From: Marinobacter alexandrii
GTDB lineage: Bacteria; Bacteroidota; Bacteroidia; Cytophagales; Cyclobacteriaceae
Direction: 5' to 3'
Assembly: GCA_039984955.1 (NCBI GenBank)
Contig: JBDWTN010000005.1
Coordinates: 682,001-746,000 of the forward strand
DNA: 64,000 nt
The position numbers and the translations under genes are program-made. A model generated the notes under the pieces. The model did no database searches. It had not been told where the DNA came from and saw only the letters and a program-made list of their open reading frames with translations. This document shows positions 31,477 through 41,216 of this stretch, piece by piece (the stretch's first letter is position 1; each line of letters starts with the position of its first letter).

Positions 31477-32523
31477 ATGATCAGTTCCGCACTCGGAATT
31501 TTTTTCCATGCCCTAGGAGGATTTGCATCCGGTAGTTTTTATCTTCCATTAAAGAAAATAACCCAATGGAGCTGGGAGTCCGGATGGTTGGTTAATGGAT
31601 TTTTTGCCTGGATTATCATGCCTTGGTTCGTTGCTGTTCTTACTATTCCTGACCTTTTAGAGATACTGATTCAAGCGGAGGTAAATACTATTTTTTGGAC
31701 GTATTTCTTTGGCATACTGTGGGGAATAGGTGGACTCACTTTTGGATTAACCATGCGCTATCTTGGTATTGGGCTTGGGATGGCCATGGCACTAGGCCTT
31801 ACCGCTGCTTTCGGTACGCTCATCCCTCCTATTTATGATGGTTCATTCATAGATATAACCCAAAGCACGAATGGTCAAATAGTCTTGTTTGGAGTATTGG
31901 TTTCTTTCATTGGCATTTTCCTCTGCGGTAAGGCAGGTGTACTGAAAGAGCAACATTTGAGTGAAGATCAGAAGAAAGAAGGCATCAAAGAGTTCGATCT
32001 AAAGAAAGGACTCATAGTGGCTTTTTTTGCCGGTATCATGAGTTCTTGTTTCGCATTTGGTATTCAAGCCGGAGCTCCCCTTGCTGCTTCTGCCAGCATT
32101 GCCGGAACCAATGAGTTATGGGTCAATGGACCAATATTTATTGTAATACTTCTAGGTGGTGCTACTACCAACTTTGCTTGGAGTATTCTTCTCAACATCA
32201 AGAAAAAGTCATGGAAGGACTATAAGGATACTTCCAGTCCGCTGAAAATGAATTACCTATTCGCAGCTTTGGCCGGAATCACCTGGTATTTGCAATTCAT
32301 GTTCTATGGAATGGGTACGACCCAGATGGGAGAGCACGATTTTGCCAGCTGGTCCATTCATATGGCATTCATCATTGCCTTTAGTTCTATGTGGGGATTG
32401 ATCACTGGAGAATGGAAAGGAGTCAAACGAAAAGTGCTTGTCGTTTTAGGACTTGGAATTTTTATTTTAATCCTCAGTACGTTGATCATTGGAATGGCAG
32501 AGCAGATTGCCACTAGCGTGTAA
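31477..32523 (+). CDS. rhaT: L-rhamnose/proton symporter
   Basis: A 348-aa membrane protein with about ten hydrophobic segments. It begins MISSALGIFFHALGGFASGSF, and carries KKITQWSWESGWLVNGFFAW and WGIGGLTFGLTMRYLGIGLG, highly typical of RhaT. Length is the family norm. It sits 10 bp after the isomerase and is convergent with the GntR regulator, with only 2 bp between stops. It imports L-rhamnose released by GH78 into the cytoplasm for the enzymes at 33.7-38.4 kb. Confidence 0.94.
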   Translation: MISSALGIFFHALGGFASGSFYLPLKKITQWSWESGWLVNGFFAWIIMPWFVAVLTIPDLLEILIQAEVNTIFWTYFFGILWGIGGLTFGLTMRYLGIGLGMAMALGLTAAFGTLIPPIYDGSFIDITQSTNGQIVLFGVLVSFIGIFLCGKAGVLKEQHLSEDQKKEGIKEFDLKKGLIVAFFAGIMSSCFAFGIQAGAPLAASASIAGTNELWVNGPIFIVILLGGATTNFAWSILLNIKKKSWKDYKDTSSPLKMNYLFAALAGITWYLQFMFYGMGTTQMGEHDFASWSIHMAFIIAFSSMWGLITGEWKGVKRKVLVVLGLGIFILILSTLIIGMAEQIATSV

Positions 32524-32525
32524 AT

Positions 32526-33548
32526 CTAAAGCGAATTCCGCTCTATGAACACAAAGTCGTTTTTTTCCTGGATCAGTTTCTTTGACTTAATCATATTAGC
32601 AACTGCCTTACCCATCGCCTTAAAATCAGTCGTCATTACAGTGATCCCATTTTCAAGTATTTCCTTCAGTGGTGTTTCATTGTAAGAAATGATACCCACA
32701 TCATCTCCTGTTTTCAATCCTTTTTCACGGATTGCCTTAATGAGATTAATTAAGTCATTTTCATCAATCACAATAAACAGGTCGCCTTTATTAACCTCAT
32801 AATCTTCCTCAATATCATCCATCACTTGAGCTTCGAGGCTATTTTGTCTTACAAAGTCGTTAAATCCTAAAATAATCTCCTTTGGATATGGATAGACTTC
32901 ATTTACAGGAAAAACGAGATACACCTTTTTATATTTTTTCACATCATTTATACTTGATGTAAGAGCTTCATAAATATCCGTTCTAAAGTCCTGGTAGACA
33001 TTACCAAAGTTTCCCACTAGTTCAGGGATTTGCCTATCTAATATGATTAGTTCTGTATCAGGAATTTTCTTCAACGTACTTTTCACCCTTTCATCGATCA
33101 CGTGAAAATTTGGCATCACCACATAGTAGGAATACTCTTCAAGCTTCTTTGTAACCAAATCATCAAAAATCTCAGGGTCGCAATGATGAATATACAAATC
33201 CACATATGCGGTATCCCCTAAACCTCTCACAATGGAGTCATAGATCATTTTTTTGTACGGGCTTAGCTTATTAAAAATTAGGCATACATGGATCTTCGAA
33301 ACCAGGTCTGTATTGGCAATGAAATATCCTTTGCCCTTTACGCTGGTTATGAATTTCTTTTCTTTTAATTGTGAGTAGGCTTTTTCTACTGTATCACGAG
33401 AAAGCAAATAAGTTTCACTTATCGCATTGATAGACGGTATCTTGTCTCCAATATGTAATTGTTTTTTTTCTATTCCATTAATTACTGAATCGATGATTTG
33501 CTTGTATTTCGGAGTTCTTGACTCTGGATTGATACTAAATTCCCACAT
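32526..33548 (-). CDS. GntR-family transcriptional regulator with LacI-type sugar-binding domain
   Basis: 340 aa from ATG 33548 (MWEFSINPESRTPKYKQ). An upstream in-frame start would put operator site D inside the coding region and was rejected. The N-terminal winged helix is complete (GDKIPSINAISETYLLSRDTVEKAY, then LKEKKFITSVKGKGYFI). The remainder is a periplasmic-binding-protein-like effector domain (LIFNKLSPYKKMIYDSIV, VGIISYNETPLKEIL), as in Bacteroidota sugar regulators of the FucR type. It is divergent from the rhamnose operon with site D between them. I infer that it senses a rhamnose- or fucose-derived ligand and controls all four sites. Confidence 0.9.
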   Translation of the reverse strand: MWEFSINPESRTPKYKQIIDSVINGIEKKQLHIGDKIPSINAISETYLLSRDTVEKAYSQLKEKKFITSVKGKGYFIANTDLVSKIHVCLIFNKLSPYKKMIYDSIVRGLGDTAYVDLYIHHCDPEIFDDLVTKKLEEYSYYVVMPNFHVIDERVKSTLKKIPDTELIILDRQIPELVGNFGNVYQDFRTDIYEALTSSINDVKKYKKVYLVFPVNEVYPYPKEIILGFNDFVRQNSLEAQVMDDIEEDYEVNKGDLFIVIDENDLINLIKAIREKGLKTGDDVGIISYNETPLKEILENGITVMTTDFKAMGKAVANMIKSKKLIQEKNDFVFIERNSL

Positions 33549-33595
33549 AGTTAAGATTTCAACCACAAGTATATAACTTTTACAATGTGATTTGG

Positions 33596-33613
33596 TCAGC
33601 ATAGTACAGGATG
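33596..33613 (+). promoter_or_regulatory. Putative regulon operator, site D (gntR / rhamnose operon)
   Basis: The site reads TCAGCATAGTACAGGATG toward the rhamnose operon. It lies 53 bp before ATG 33666 and 48 bp before the divergent regulator start. Within it, CAGCAT and CAGGAT form a near direct repeat at a 10-bp period. A location between a regulator and its likely target operon is the classic operator position. Confidence 0.72.
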
Positions 33614-33665
33614 CAAAACGAGCGCCCAGAATATTACTTTGACATCTAAACACATTAAACCCTAT

Positions 33666-35774
33666 ATGGAAGTATCTCAAGCCACATCTAAATTGGTCGA
33701 AAATCGCTGGGATGACAAAAAAGCAGACAGTCTAAAATCCAGTGAAATAGACTTACTCTTATATCGCTCCAATATCCTGGGAGCAGACCTTCGTGTAACA
33801 AATTATGGAGGAGGTAACACCAGTTGTAAAACAATTGAAATAGACCCCCTAACCGGTGAAGAAACCAAGGTAATGTGGGTTAAAGGTTCTGGGGGTGATA
33901 TTGGCACACTTAAAAGAAGCGGACTAGCCGGATTGTATATGAATCGGCTACAAAACCTGAAAAAAAGATATCGTGGACTTGAGTACGAAGATGAAATGGT
34001 GGGGCTTTTTAATCACTGCATTTTCGATCTTGATTCAAAAGCACCTTCCATAGACACCCCTCTTCATGCTTTTTTACCTTTTGACCATATAGACCACCTA
34101 CACCCAGATGCCATCATCGCCATTGCAGCAGCAAAGGACGGTGAACAGATTATGAAAGAACTTTGGGGAGATAAGATGGCTTGGATCCCTTGGCAAAGAC
34201 CTGGCTTTGACTTGGCTTTACAACTTGAAAAAGCGCTCGAGGAAAATCCTGAAATAGAAGGAATAATACTTGGTGGACATGGACTATTTACATGGGGAGA
34301 TACCGCTAAGCAATGCTATGAAAACAGTCTGGATAAGATCAACAGGGCAATTGAATATCTGGAGAATAATTACGGAGTTAAAAGACCGGTATTCGGAGGC
34401 TCAATAGTGACATCTCCTGATGAAGATACAATCAAAAATCAGGCTGCAGCGCTAGCTCCTACTTTGAGAGGCCTATGCAGCAGTGAAAACCGAATGGTTG
34501 GTCATTTTTCTTCTGATGATGCAGTTCTTGAGTTCATAAACAGTGCTGATCTGGAAAAACTTGCTCCAATGGGTACCAGCTGCCCTGATCACTTCTTGCG
34601 AACGAAGATCAAACCTTTGGTATTGGATCTTACACCCAATGAGGATTTATCTGATCTTGGAGTAATTAAGGATCGGTTGATTCCTCTCTTTGAAGAATAC
34701 AGAAAAGATTATAAAAACTACTATGAATCGTGTAAGCGATCTAATAGTCCAGCAATGAGAGACCCGAATCCGGTGATCATTTTATGGCCGGGAATCGGAA
34801 TGTTCTCGTTCGCTAAAAACAAACAAACTTCCCGTGTAGCTTCTGAATTCTATATCAATGCGATCAATGTAATGAAAGGTGCGGAAGCAGTAAGCTCTTA
34901 TACCTCTCTCCCACTTCAAGAAGCATTTGATATTGAATATTGGTTGCTAGAAGAAGCTAAACTTCAGCGGATGCCGAAGGAACAACCTTTGAGTAGAAAA
35001 ATTGCTTTAGTGACAGGTTCTGGTGGAGGTATTGGCAAAGCCATCGCTGACAAGTTTATTCGCGAAGGAGCATGTGTTGTCTTTACCGATGTAGATGAAG
35101 ACCGAGTTAATGAAGCATCCAAAGATTACACTACTGATCATGCCATTGCAGTTCAATTAGATGTAACGAGCAGTGAACACATTGATGTATCATTCAAAGA
35201 AGCAAGCCTTGCTTTTGGCGGAGTAGACATTGTAGTCAATTGTGCTGGTTTGGCTATATCTAAGCCTCTTGGTGATACTGAAGAAAGTGACTGGCAGCTA
35301 TTACAGGACGTCATAGTCAAAGGTCAGTTCCTGGTTTCTAAAGCGGGAGTAAAAGTCATGAGAGAGCAAGCTCTCGGGGGTGATATCGTAAATATTGCGA
35401 GCAAAAACGGATTGGTATCTGGACCAAACAATGCAGGTTACGGTACGGCAAAAGCTGCACAGACTCATATGTCAAGACTACTAGCCGCGGAGCTTGGACC
35501 AGATAAGATCAAAGTTAATGTGGTAAATCCTGATGCTGTAATAGAAGGCAGCAAAATCTGGGAAGGTAAATGGGCCGAAGGAAGAGCAAGAGCTTATGGC
35601 ATTTCAGTAGAGGAGTTACCAGCACACTATGCCAAGCGAACCTTAATGAATGAAATCATAGGCACTGGAGATATTGCTAATGCGGCATTCGCATATGTCA
35701 GTGGATTATTATCAAAGTCCACAGGAAATATCCTGAATGTGGATGGAGGAGTTGCAGCTGCTTTCGTGAGGTAG
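33666..35774 (+). CDS. rhaEW: Bifunctional rhamnulose-1-phosphate aldolase / lactaldehyde dehydrogenase (RhaEW type)
   Basis: 702 aa from ATG 33666; a TTG at 33639 is less likely. The N-terminal half is a class II aldolase/adducin domain (LHAFLPFDHIDHLHPDAI, GIILGGHGLFTWGD). The C-terminal third is a short-chain dehydrogenase with VTGSGGGIGKAI at about 446-458 and the active-site YGTAK at about 592. This fusion is known from Bacillus and Chloroflexus as RhaEW, which cleaves L-rhamnulose-1-phosphate to DHAP and L-lactaldehyde and oxidises the latter to L-lactate. Action on fuculose-1-phosphate is possible. It is the first gene of the rhamnose operon. Confidence 0.92.
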   Translation: MEVSQATSKLVENRWDDKKADSLKSSEIDLLLYRSNILGADLRVTNYGGGNTSCKTIEIDPLTGEETKVMWVKGSGGDIGTLKRSGLAGLYMNRLQNLKKRYRGLEYEDEMVGLFNHCIFDLDSKAPSIDTPLHAFLPFDHIDHLHPDAIIAIAAAKDGEQIMKELWGDKMAWIPWQRPGFDLALQLEKALEENPEIEGIILGGHGLFTWGDTAKQCYENSLDKINRAIEYLENNYGVKRPVFGGSIVTSPDEDTIKNQAAALAPTLRGLCSSENRMVGHFSSDDAVLEFINSADLEKLAPMGTSCPDHFLRTKIKPLVLDLTPNEDLSDLGVIKDRLIPLFEEYRKDYKNYYESCKRSNSPAMRDPNPVIILWPGIGMFSFAKNKQTSRVASEFYINAINVMKGAEAVSSYTSLPLQEAFDIEYWLLEEAKLQRMPKEQPLSRKIALVTGSGGGIGKAIADKFIREGACVVFTDVDEDRVNEASKDYTTDHAIAVQLDVTSSEHIDVSFKEASLAFGGVDIVVNCAGLAISKPLGDTEESDWQLLQDVIVKGQFLVSKAGVKVMREQALGGDIVNIASKNGLVSGPNNAGYGTAKAAQTHMSRLLAAELGPDKIKVNVVNPDAVIEGSKIWEGKWAEGRARAYGISVEELPAHYAKRTLMNEIIGTGDIANAAFAYVSGLLSKSTGNILNVDGGVAAAFVR

Positions 35775-35818
35775 TCTCCTTTATCTTATGTATCCGTTTT
35801 TACCTATTTTACTAACCT

Positions 35819-37096
35819 ATGCGCATTTCTAAGGATCAAATAGCTGATTTCAACACATCCCGCAAAGAGGCCCATAACAAACGTTATACTGCCTTGGCTA
35901 AGGAACTTCAGTCTGAAAATTATGATGTAGAGAAAATTCTATCAAAGCTTCAATCCTTTCAAATCGCAATCCCTAGTTGGGCTCTTGGTACTGGAGGTAC
36001 TCGATTTGGGAGATTTCCCGAAGGTGGTGAGCCCAGAAACCTGAACGATAAACTGGAAGACGTTGGGCTTATCCATGCGTTGAATAAGTCCAACGGAACT
36101 ATTTCGCTACATATTCCATGGGATATACCTGAAGATATTGATGCATTGATGACCTCAGCTAAGGAATTGGAGTTGGAGTTTGATGCGGTGAATTCAAATA
36201 CCTTTCAAGATCAATCCTGGCAAAAGCATAGCTATAAGCACGGATCAATTTCCAGCTTAGATGAGGACGTGAGAAAACAAGCAGTAGACCATAATATCGA
36301 TGTTATAAAAATTGGTGATAAGCTAGGATCAAAAGCTTTGACTGTTTGGTTAGCAGACGGAAGTAATTTTCCAGGTCAGATCAATTTCAGAGAGCGATTC
36401 AAAAAAACCTTGCAATCACTGGAAGAGATTTACAAAGAGCTTCCTAGCGATTGGAAAATGCTCATTGAGTATAAACCGTATGAACCTAATTTCTATTCAA
36501 TGGTTATTCCCGACTGGGGAACTTCCTTCAACTTAGCAAGTAAGCTTGGAGATAAAGCATATACCCTCGTTGATCTCGGTCATCATTTACCAAACACAAA
36601 CATTGAGCAGATTGTGTCGATCCTTATGATGGAACAAAAGCTTGGTGGCTTTCACTTTAACGACTCCAAATATGGGGATGACGATTTATCAGTTGGTTCG
36701 CTCAAACCATATCAACTCTACTTAATTTTTGTCGAATTGGTATTAGGAGCGAGTGAAACAAATAACCCTGTTCCAGCGTGGATGATCGATGCAAGTCATA
36801 ACCTGAAAGATCCTATTGAAGACCTGCTCCAATCTACCGAAGCGATTCTGGTAGCATATGCTCAGGCGCTATTAATTGATTTCGATAACCTAGAAGGTGC
36901 CAGACAAAATAATGATGCAGTAAGGGCTCAGCAAATCTTACAAAATGCTTTTCGCACAGATGTAAGGCCTTTGATAAAAGAGGCTATGAAACGAAACGAT
37001 GGGTGTCTTGATCCTGTCGGTTTCTATCGCGAGAATAACATCCGACAGACACTAACCAAAGATCGAGGTAGCGATTCAGTAGCAACTGGCCTGTAG
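35819..37096 (+). CDS. rhaI: L-rhamnose isomerase, RhaI type (TIM barrel)
   Basis: A 425-aa TIM-barrel sugar isomerase. Visible parts include PSWALGTGGTRFGRFP near the N-terminus, SLHIPWDIPEDIDAL, MLIEYKPYEPNFY (metal-binding Glu on a barrel strand), TLVDLGHHLPNTNIEQI and GGFHFNDSKYGDDDLSVGS, the pattern of the alternative rhamnose isomerase found in Rhizobium and Pseudomonas rather than E. coli RhaA. It converts L-rhamnose to L-rhamnulose. It lies 44 bp downstream of the aldolase/dehydrogenase and 1 bp before the kinase. Confidence 0.9.
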   Translation: MRISKDQIADFNTSRKEAHNKRYTALAKELQSENYDVEKILSKLQSFQIAIPSWALGTGGTRFGRFPEGGEPRNLNDKLEDVGLIHALNKSNGTISLHIPWDIPEDIDALMTSAKELELEFDAVNSNTFQDQSWQKHSYKHGSISSLDEDVRKQAVDHNIDVIKIGDKLGSKALTVWLADGSNFPGQINFRERFKKTLQSLEEIYKELPSDWKMLIEYKPYEPNFYSMVIPDWGTSFNLASKLGDKAYTLVDLGHHLPNTNIEQIVSILMMEQKLGGFHFNDSKYGDDDLSVGSLKPYQLYLIFVELVLGASETNNPVPAWMIDASHNLKDPIEDLLQSTEAILVAYAQALLIDFDNLEGARQNNDAVRAQQILQNAFRTDVRPLIKEAMKRNDGCLDPVGFYRENNIRQTLTKDRGSDSVATGL

Positions 37097-37097
37097 T

Positions 37098-38402
37098 ATG
37101 ATAGATGCCATTGCCATATTCGATATAGGTAAGACCAATAAGAAATTTTTCCTTTTTAATCATTCATTTGAGGTGCTGGAAAAAGAAAACATCCAGTTTG
37201 AAGAAACCATGGATGAAGATGGGTTTCCCTGCGAAGATTTGGAGAAGTTAGTTGCTTGGGTTCAAGCCACTTTTAATAAATACAACGCTCTTAAGAAGTA
37301 TCAGATTACGTATCTAAATTTTTCCACCTACGGCGCAAGTCTAGTTTATTTGGACGAACTAAGAAACCCAATTCTACCCTTTTACAACTACTTAAAACCA
37401 GTAAGAGCTGAGTTCTCAGAGTTATTTGACAAAAAATACAACTCCCAAACAGTTTCTCTTGAATTCTGTTCTCCAAACCTGGAACTTTTAAACAGTGGAT
37501 TTCAGCTCTTTTGGCTGAAACACAGACATCCACAGAAGTTTCGAAAAGTAAAACAAGCATTACATTTTCCTCAATACCTGGCTTATCTATTTCACGATAA
37601 GATCATGGCTGATTATACTTCTATTGGCTGTCACACCCGACTTTGGGATTACGAAAATGAAGGGTATCATAAATGGACAGAGCTAGAGGATATAAGACAT
37701 CTCCTTCCTCTACCTGTTTCTTCTAACCGAACGTTTGCAGGAAAAACTCATAAAGAAATAGCTATTGGAGTAGGTATTCATGATAGCTCTGCAGCATTAA
37801 TACCGTACATTAAAAAATCTGAAAAGCCTTTTATTTTACTTTCTACAGGAACCTGGAATATCTCACTAAATCCATTCAATAAACAATCACTTAGTCAGCA
37901 AGATTTGGACACTGACTGTCTATTTTTCCTCGATCCAATGGCCAATCATGTGAAAGCTAGCAGGGCTATGTTGGGAGCAGAGCATGAATTTCAAGTCAGT
38001 AAACTGATTGATCGATTCAAAAAGAAACCTGGAGATTACTGGAACCTTAAGTTTGATACTGAGAGGTATAGCAGAATTATTAAAGATTCAGGCAAGCAGA
38101 TATTAAAGCCTGCAAAAGTAGAGAATGACGAGATTTTGAGGCCATTCGAACTGATCAAAGAGAATCCTTATGATAATTTCGCAGATGCCTATTTTTTCCT
38201 CATTCATAGCTTGATCGCTATACAACTCAAGTCTCTGGAGCTAGTCAACATATCTAATACTGCGCGACTCTACATTGATGGTGGTTTTGTTAATAATGAT
38301 GTATTTGTAAAAGCTCTCGGATACCACCTTCCAAAGGCAGAAATCATCGAAAGCGAAAATCCTATTGGCTCAGCCTTGGGTGCAGCGATGGTGATGTTTT
38401 GA
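37098..38402 (+). CDS. rhaB: FGGY-family carbohydrate kinase, probable L-rhamnulokinase
   Basis: A 434-aa kinase with the N-terminal phosphate-binding stretch IFDIGKTNKKFFLFN, a central LLSTGTWNISLNPF block and the C-terminal ARLYIDGGFVNNDVFVKAL and NPIGSALGAAMV segments of the actin-like FGGY fold. It begins one base after the isomerase stop. Context implies phosphorylation of L-rhamnulose at C1 to supply the aldolase. Other ketoses such as L-fuculose cannot be excluded. It is the last gene of the three-gene operon; the 55-bp gap to the aminotransferase suggests the catabolic unit ends here. Confidence 0.87.
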   Translation: MIDAIAIFDIGKTNKKFFLFNHSFEVLEKENIQFEETMDEDGFPCEDLEKLVAWVQATFNKYNALKKYQITYLNFSTYGASLVYLDELRNPILPFYNYLKPVRAEFSELFDKKYNSQTVSLEFCSPNLELLNSGFQLFWLKHRHPQKFRKVKQALHFPQYLAYLFHDKIMADYTSIGCHTRLWDYENEGYHKWTELEDIRHLLPLPVSSNRTFAGKTHKEIAIGVGIHDSSAALIPYIKKSEKPFILLSTGTWNISLNPFNKQSLSQQDLDTDCLFFLDPMANHVKASRAMLGAEHEFQVSKLIDRFKKKPGDYWNLKFDTERYSRIIKDSGKQILKPAKVENDEILRPFELIKENPYDNFADAYFFLIHSLIAIQLKSLELVNISNTARLYIDGGFVNNDVFVKALGYHLPKAEIIESENPIGSALGAAMVMF

Positions 38403-38457
38403 GGTCAAATCAAAATCGTTCTTTTTATAATCAGCTAATCACCCGTATTTTTAGGTC

Positions 38458-39621
38458 ATGACAAACAATCATGTTCACATAAAATCTAAACTCACAGCTG
38501 GTGAAACCAACATCTTTACCATCATGTCTAAGCTGGCTACTGAGCATAAGGCGATAAATCTTGGGCAAGGCTTCCCTGATTTCGAATGTGATGAAAAACT
38601 TAAAGAGCTTGTATCCAAATATGTCTCGGAAGGCAAAAACCAGTACTGCCCATTATCCGGCCTTCCAAAGCTCAATCAGACCTTGAGCAAGAAAATGGAA
38701 GGAATGTATGGTATGCCGATCAATCCTGATAACCAGATTTGTGTAACTGCTGGAGCTACGCAGGCACTCTACACTGCAATCGTGGCATTTGTAAATCAAG
38801 GTGATGAAGTCATCATATTTGAACCTGCCTATGATTGCTATACCCCGCAAATTCAACTGGCAGGAGGGATCGTGAAGCCATACCCAATGACCTACCCAGA
38901 TTATAAAATTGACTGGAATAAGGTAAAAGATATGGTGAATGATAAAACCCGAATGATCATCATCAATACACCTCATAATCCTAGCGGTACTATTCTAAGC
39001 GAGCAGGACATGAACGCCCTTGAAAACATTGTATCGAGCAGAAACATCATTGTATTGAGCGATGAGGTTTATGAACATCTTATCTATGATCAGGAAGAGC
39101 ATCAAAGTATCATGAGATTTCCAGCGCTCTTTCAGCAATCCATGGCTGTATTTTCATTCGGAAAGACTCTTCATGCCACAGGTTGGAAAATGGGCTATAT
39201 CGTAGGGCCTGAGTATCTAATAAGTGAATTTAAGACCATCCACCAATGGAATGTCTTCTGCACCAATTCCTTTGTGCAATTTGCTATAGCAGACTACCTA
39301 GATAAACCAAAGAATTACGAGTACCTCCCCTCCTTTTTCCAGAAAAAGAGAGACCGTATGAACCAACTATTTGAGGATGTACCCTTAACACCCAAACTAG
39401 CAAAAGGAACATATTTTCAGGCTTACAACTACGATCAAGTAAGTGATTTGGACGATTTGGCTTTTGCGAAACATTTAACTTCCGAAATTGGAGTAGCAGC
39501 CATACCTATGTCACCATTTTATACAACCCCTCCTAAGGACAAGGTGATAAGACTCTGTTTTGCAAAGCAGGAAAGCACAATTGAAGCCGCAGCAGAACGA
39601 TTAATGAAATTGAAAGGTTGA
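38458..39621 (+). CDS. Class I/II PLP aminotransferase (methionine aminotransferase, YbdL-like)
   Basis: A 387-aa fold-type I aminotransferase. The cofactor Lys is in FSFGKTLHATGWKMGY; other landmarks are GQGFPDFECDE, VTAGATQALYTAIVAF, NTPHNPSGTI and VLSDEVYEH. The sequence resembles bacterial methionine/kynurenine aminotransferases of the YbdL/KAT group. It is cytoplasmic. No functional link to the upstream rhamnose operon is apparent, and it probably starts a new unit. Confidence 0.9.
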   Translation: MTNNHVHIKSKLTAGETNIFTIMSKLATEHKAINLGQGFPDFECDEKLKELVSKYVSEGKNQYCPLSGLPKLNQTLSKKMEGMYGMPINPDNQICVTAGATQALYTAIVAFVNQGDEVIIFEPAYDCYTPQIQLAGGIVKPYPMTYPDYKIDWNKVKDMVNDKTRMIIINTPHNPSGTILSEQDMNALENIVSSRNIIVLSDEVYEHLIYDQEEHQSIMRFPALFQQSMAVFSFGKTLHATGWKMGYIVGPEYLISEFKTIHQWNVFCTNSFVQFAIADYLDKPKNYEYLPSFFQKKRDRMNQLFEDVPLTPKLAKGTYFQAYNYDQVSDLDDLAFAKHLTSEIGVAAIPMSPFYTTPPKDKVIRLCFAKQESTIEAAAERLMKLKG

Positions 39622-39661
39622 TAAGATGATCTATGAAAATAGATTCTGAAACAAGTTCAGA

Positions 39662-40300
39662 ATGACTGAAAATACTCAAAAAACCTATTTTTACGATTAT
39701 GAGAATCCCATCGTTCAGGGGATCGTCGAGGAGTTTAAGGGTAATTCCTTGAGTCAGAAAGAGAAAGCTATCGGGCTTTATTTGAAAATAAGAGATGGAT
39801 GGCGATATAATCCGTATGATATCAGTTTTCAAAAAGAGGCCTTGAAGGCAAGCAATATTGCGCAAAAGAAGCACGGACACTGCATTGATAAATCAATCCT
39901 TTATATAGCCGGACTGAGAGCCTTGGGCATTCCTGCGAAGCTGCACCTGGCTAAAGTCAAAAACCACATCGCTGTAGAACGTTTAACAGAAAAGTTTGGA
40001 ACGAATGAGTTAACTCCTCACGGAATGGTCGATGTTTATCTCAATAACAATTGGTTAAAAGCGACACCTGCTTTCAACAAGGAATTGTGCGAGATGACGG
40101 GTGTGGAACCGTTAGTATTTGATGGCACCAATGATTCGGTATTTCAAGAATATAATAAGGAAGGTCAGGAGTTCATGAAATATTTAGAAGACTATGGATC
40201 ATTTGATGATGTTCCATTTGAGTTTATCAAGAAGAATATGAAAGAGAATTACCCTATGCTTGAAAGTTTGCTTAATAAACAGGGTGAACTAAAATTGTAG
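39662..40300 (+). CDS. Transglutaminase-like cysteine-peptidase-fold protein
   Basis: A 212-aa protein. The catalytic-type triad can be seen as HGHCIDKSILYIAGLRALGIPA (Cys at about 79), a later His/Asp region around HGMVDVYLNNNWLKATPAF, and spacing typical of transglutaminase-like domains. No signal peptide, so cytoplasmic. It is 9 bp upstream of a MoxR-type ATPase and a VWA protein, a trio often seen together in bacteria. The exact reaction is unknown and may be proteolytic or amide-transfer. Confidence 0.82.
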   Translation: MTENTQKTYFYDYENPIVQGIVEEFKGNSLSQKEKAIGLYLKIRDGWRYNPYDISFQKEALKASNIAQKKHGHCIDKSILYIAGLRALGIPAKLHLAKVKNHIAVERLTEKFGTNELTPHGMVDVYLNNNWLKATPAFNKELCEMTGVEPLVFDGTNDSVFQEYNKEGQEFMKYLEDYGSFDDVPFEFIKKNMKENYPMLESLLNKQGELKL

Positions 40301-40309
40301 ATTATTGAT

Positions 40310-41215
40310 ATGGCAGAAACAAAACACTGGAAAGGATCTGAAAAGTATTTATGCGATCCCGATTTAGCACAAGCATTTCACATGGCACGCTCGCTCGGTA
40401 TGCCGCTCCTCATCGAAGGCGAGCCAGGAACCGGAAAAACAGAACTTCCCATTCACTATGCAAAAGATCGAGGTTTGGATCTTGAAGTTTATCCAGTCGG
40501 TTCAAAAAGTAATGTGGAACAGTTCGTAGCTCGGTTTGATCATGTGAAGTATCTAAGAGATTCGCAGATTGAAATTCTGAATGCGCAACGAGAGGAAAAA
40601 GGATTAGAAAGTAAACTATCCACAGGAGATAGAAACCCTGAATCACTGGCAGATTATGTAGTAAAAGGGCCAGCCGCCATCTCGTATAGCAAACCAAATT
40701 CTGTATTGCTCATTGATGAAATAGACAAGGCCCCTCGTGAGTTTCCCAATGACTTGCTTTATGCATTGAGTCATCGAAAATTCATCATGCCTGAATCTGG
40801 TGAAATAGTTGAAGTATCGGAAGAAGATATGCCGGCGATTGTGATCACTTCGAATAGAGAACAAGAACTTCCCACCGCTTTCAAAGGGCGATGTATTTAC
40901 CATTACATTCATTTTCCTGAAAAGGATGTAATGGGAAAAATCATAGAAAAGCATCATCCAGGCTTGGATGAAAAAGTAGTGAAAGTAGGGTTAGACGTAT
41001 TTTATCACTTAAGAAGATTGGGGCTCGAGCGAGCTCCAACAACCAGAGAGATCCTCAATTGGCTTAAATACATGAGTGATATTGCTCCAAAAGATGCCAT
41101 TGAAAAAATAGAAGGATTGGAAGGAATTGGTGCGTTGATCAAGACACAAGCAGATATGGAACGCGTCAATCGAATGATTGGGGCAGGTGATAATTTCAGA
41201 CCATCGCATAATTGA
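40310..41215 (+). CDS. MoxR-type AAA+ ATPase
   Basis: A 301-aa ATPase with Walker A GEPGTGKTEL at about 37-46 and Walker B VLLIDEIDKAPREF. An arginine-finger region follows (TAFKGRCIYHYIHFPE). MoxR ATPases act as chaperones that activate or insert cofactors in partner enzymes, usually with a VWA protein encoded next door, as here. The stop and the next ATG are separated by a single base. The client complex is not identifiable from the window. Confidence 0.93.
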   Translation: MAETKHWKGSEKYLCDPDLAQAFHMARSLGMPLLIEGEPGTGKTELPIHYAKDRGLDLEVYPVGSKSNVEQFVARFDHVKYLRDSQIEILNAQREEKGLESKLSTGDRNPESLADYVVKGPAAISYSKPNSVLLIDEIDKAPREFPNDLLYALSHRKFIMPESGEIVEVSEEDMPAIVITSNREQELPTAFKGRCIYHYIHFPEKDVMGKIIEKHHPGLDEKVVKVGLDVFYHLRRLGLERAPTTREILNWLKYMSDIAPKDAIEKIEGLEGIGALIKTQADMERVNRMIGAGDNFRPSHN

Positions 41216-41216
41216 T

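Noticed and set aside
33549-33680. N-terminal extension of the GntR-type regulator reading frame
   Set aside because: It would place operator site D and the divergent promoter inside the gene, and the GntR domain begins normally at MWEFSINPES (33548).
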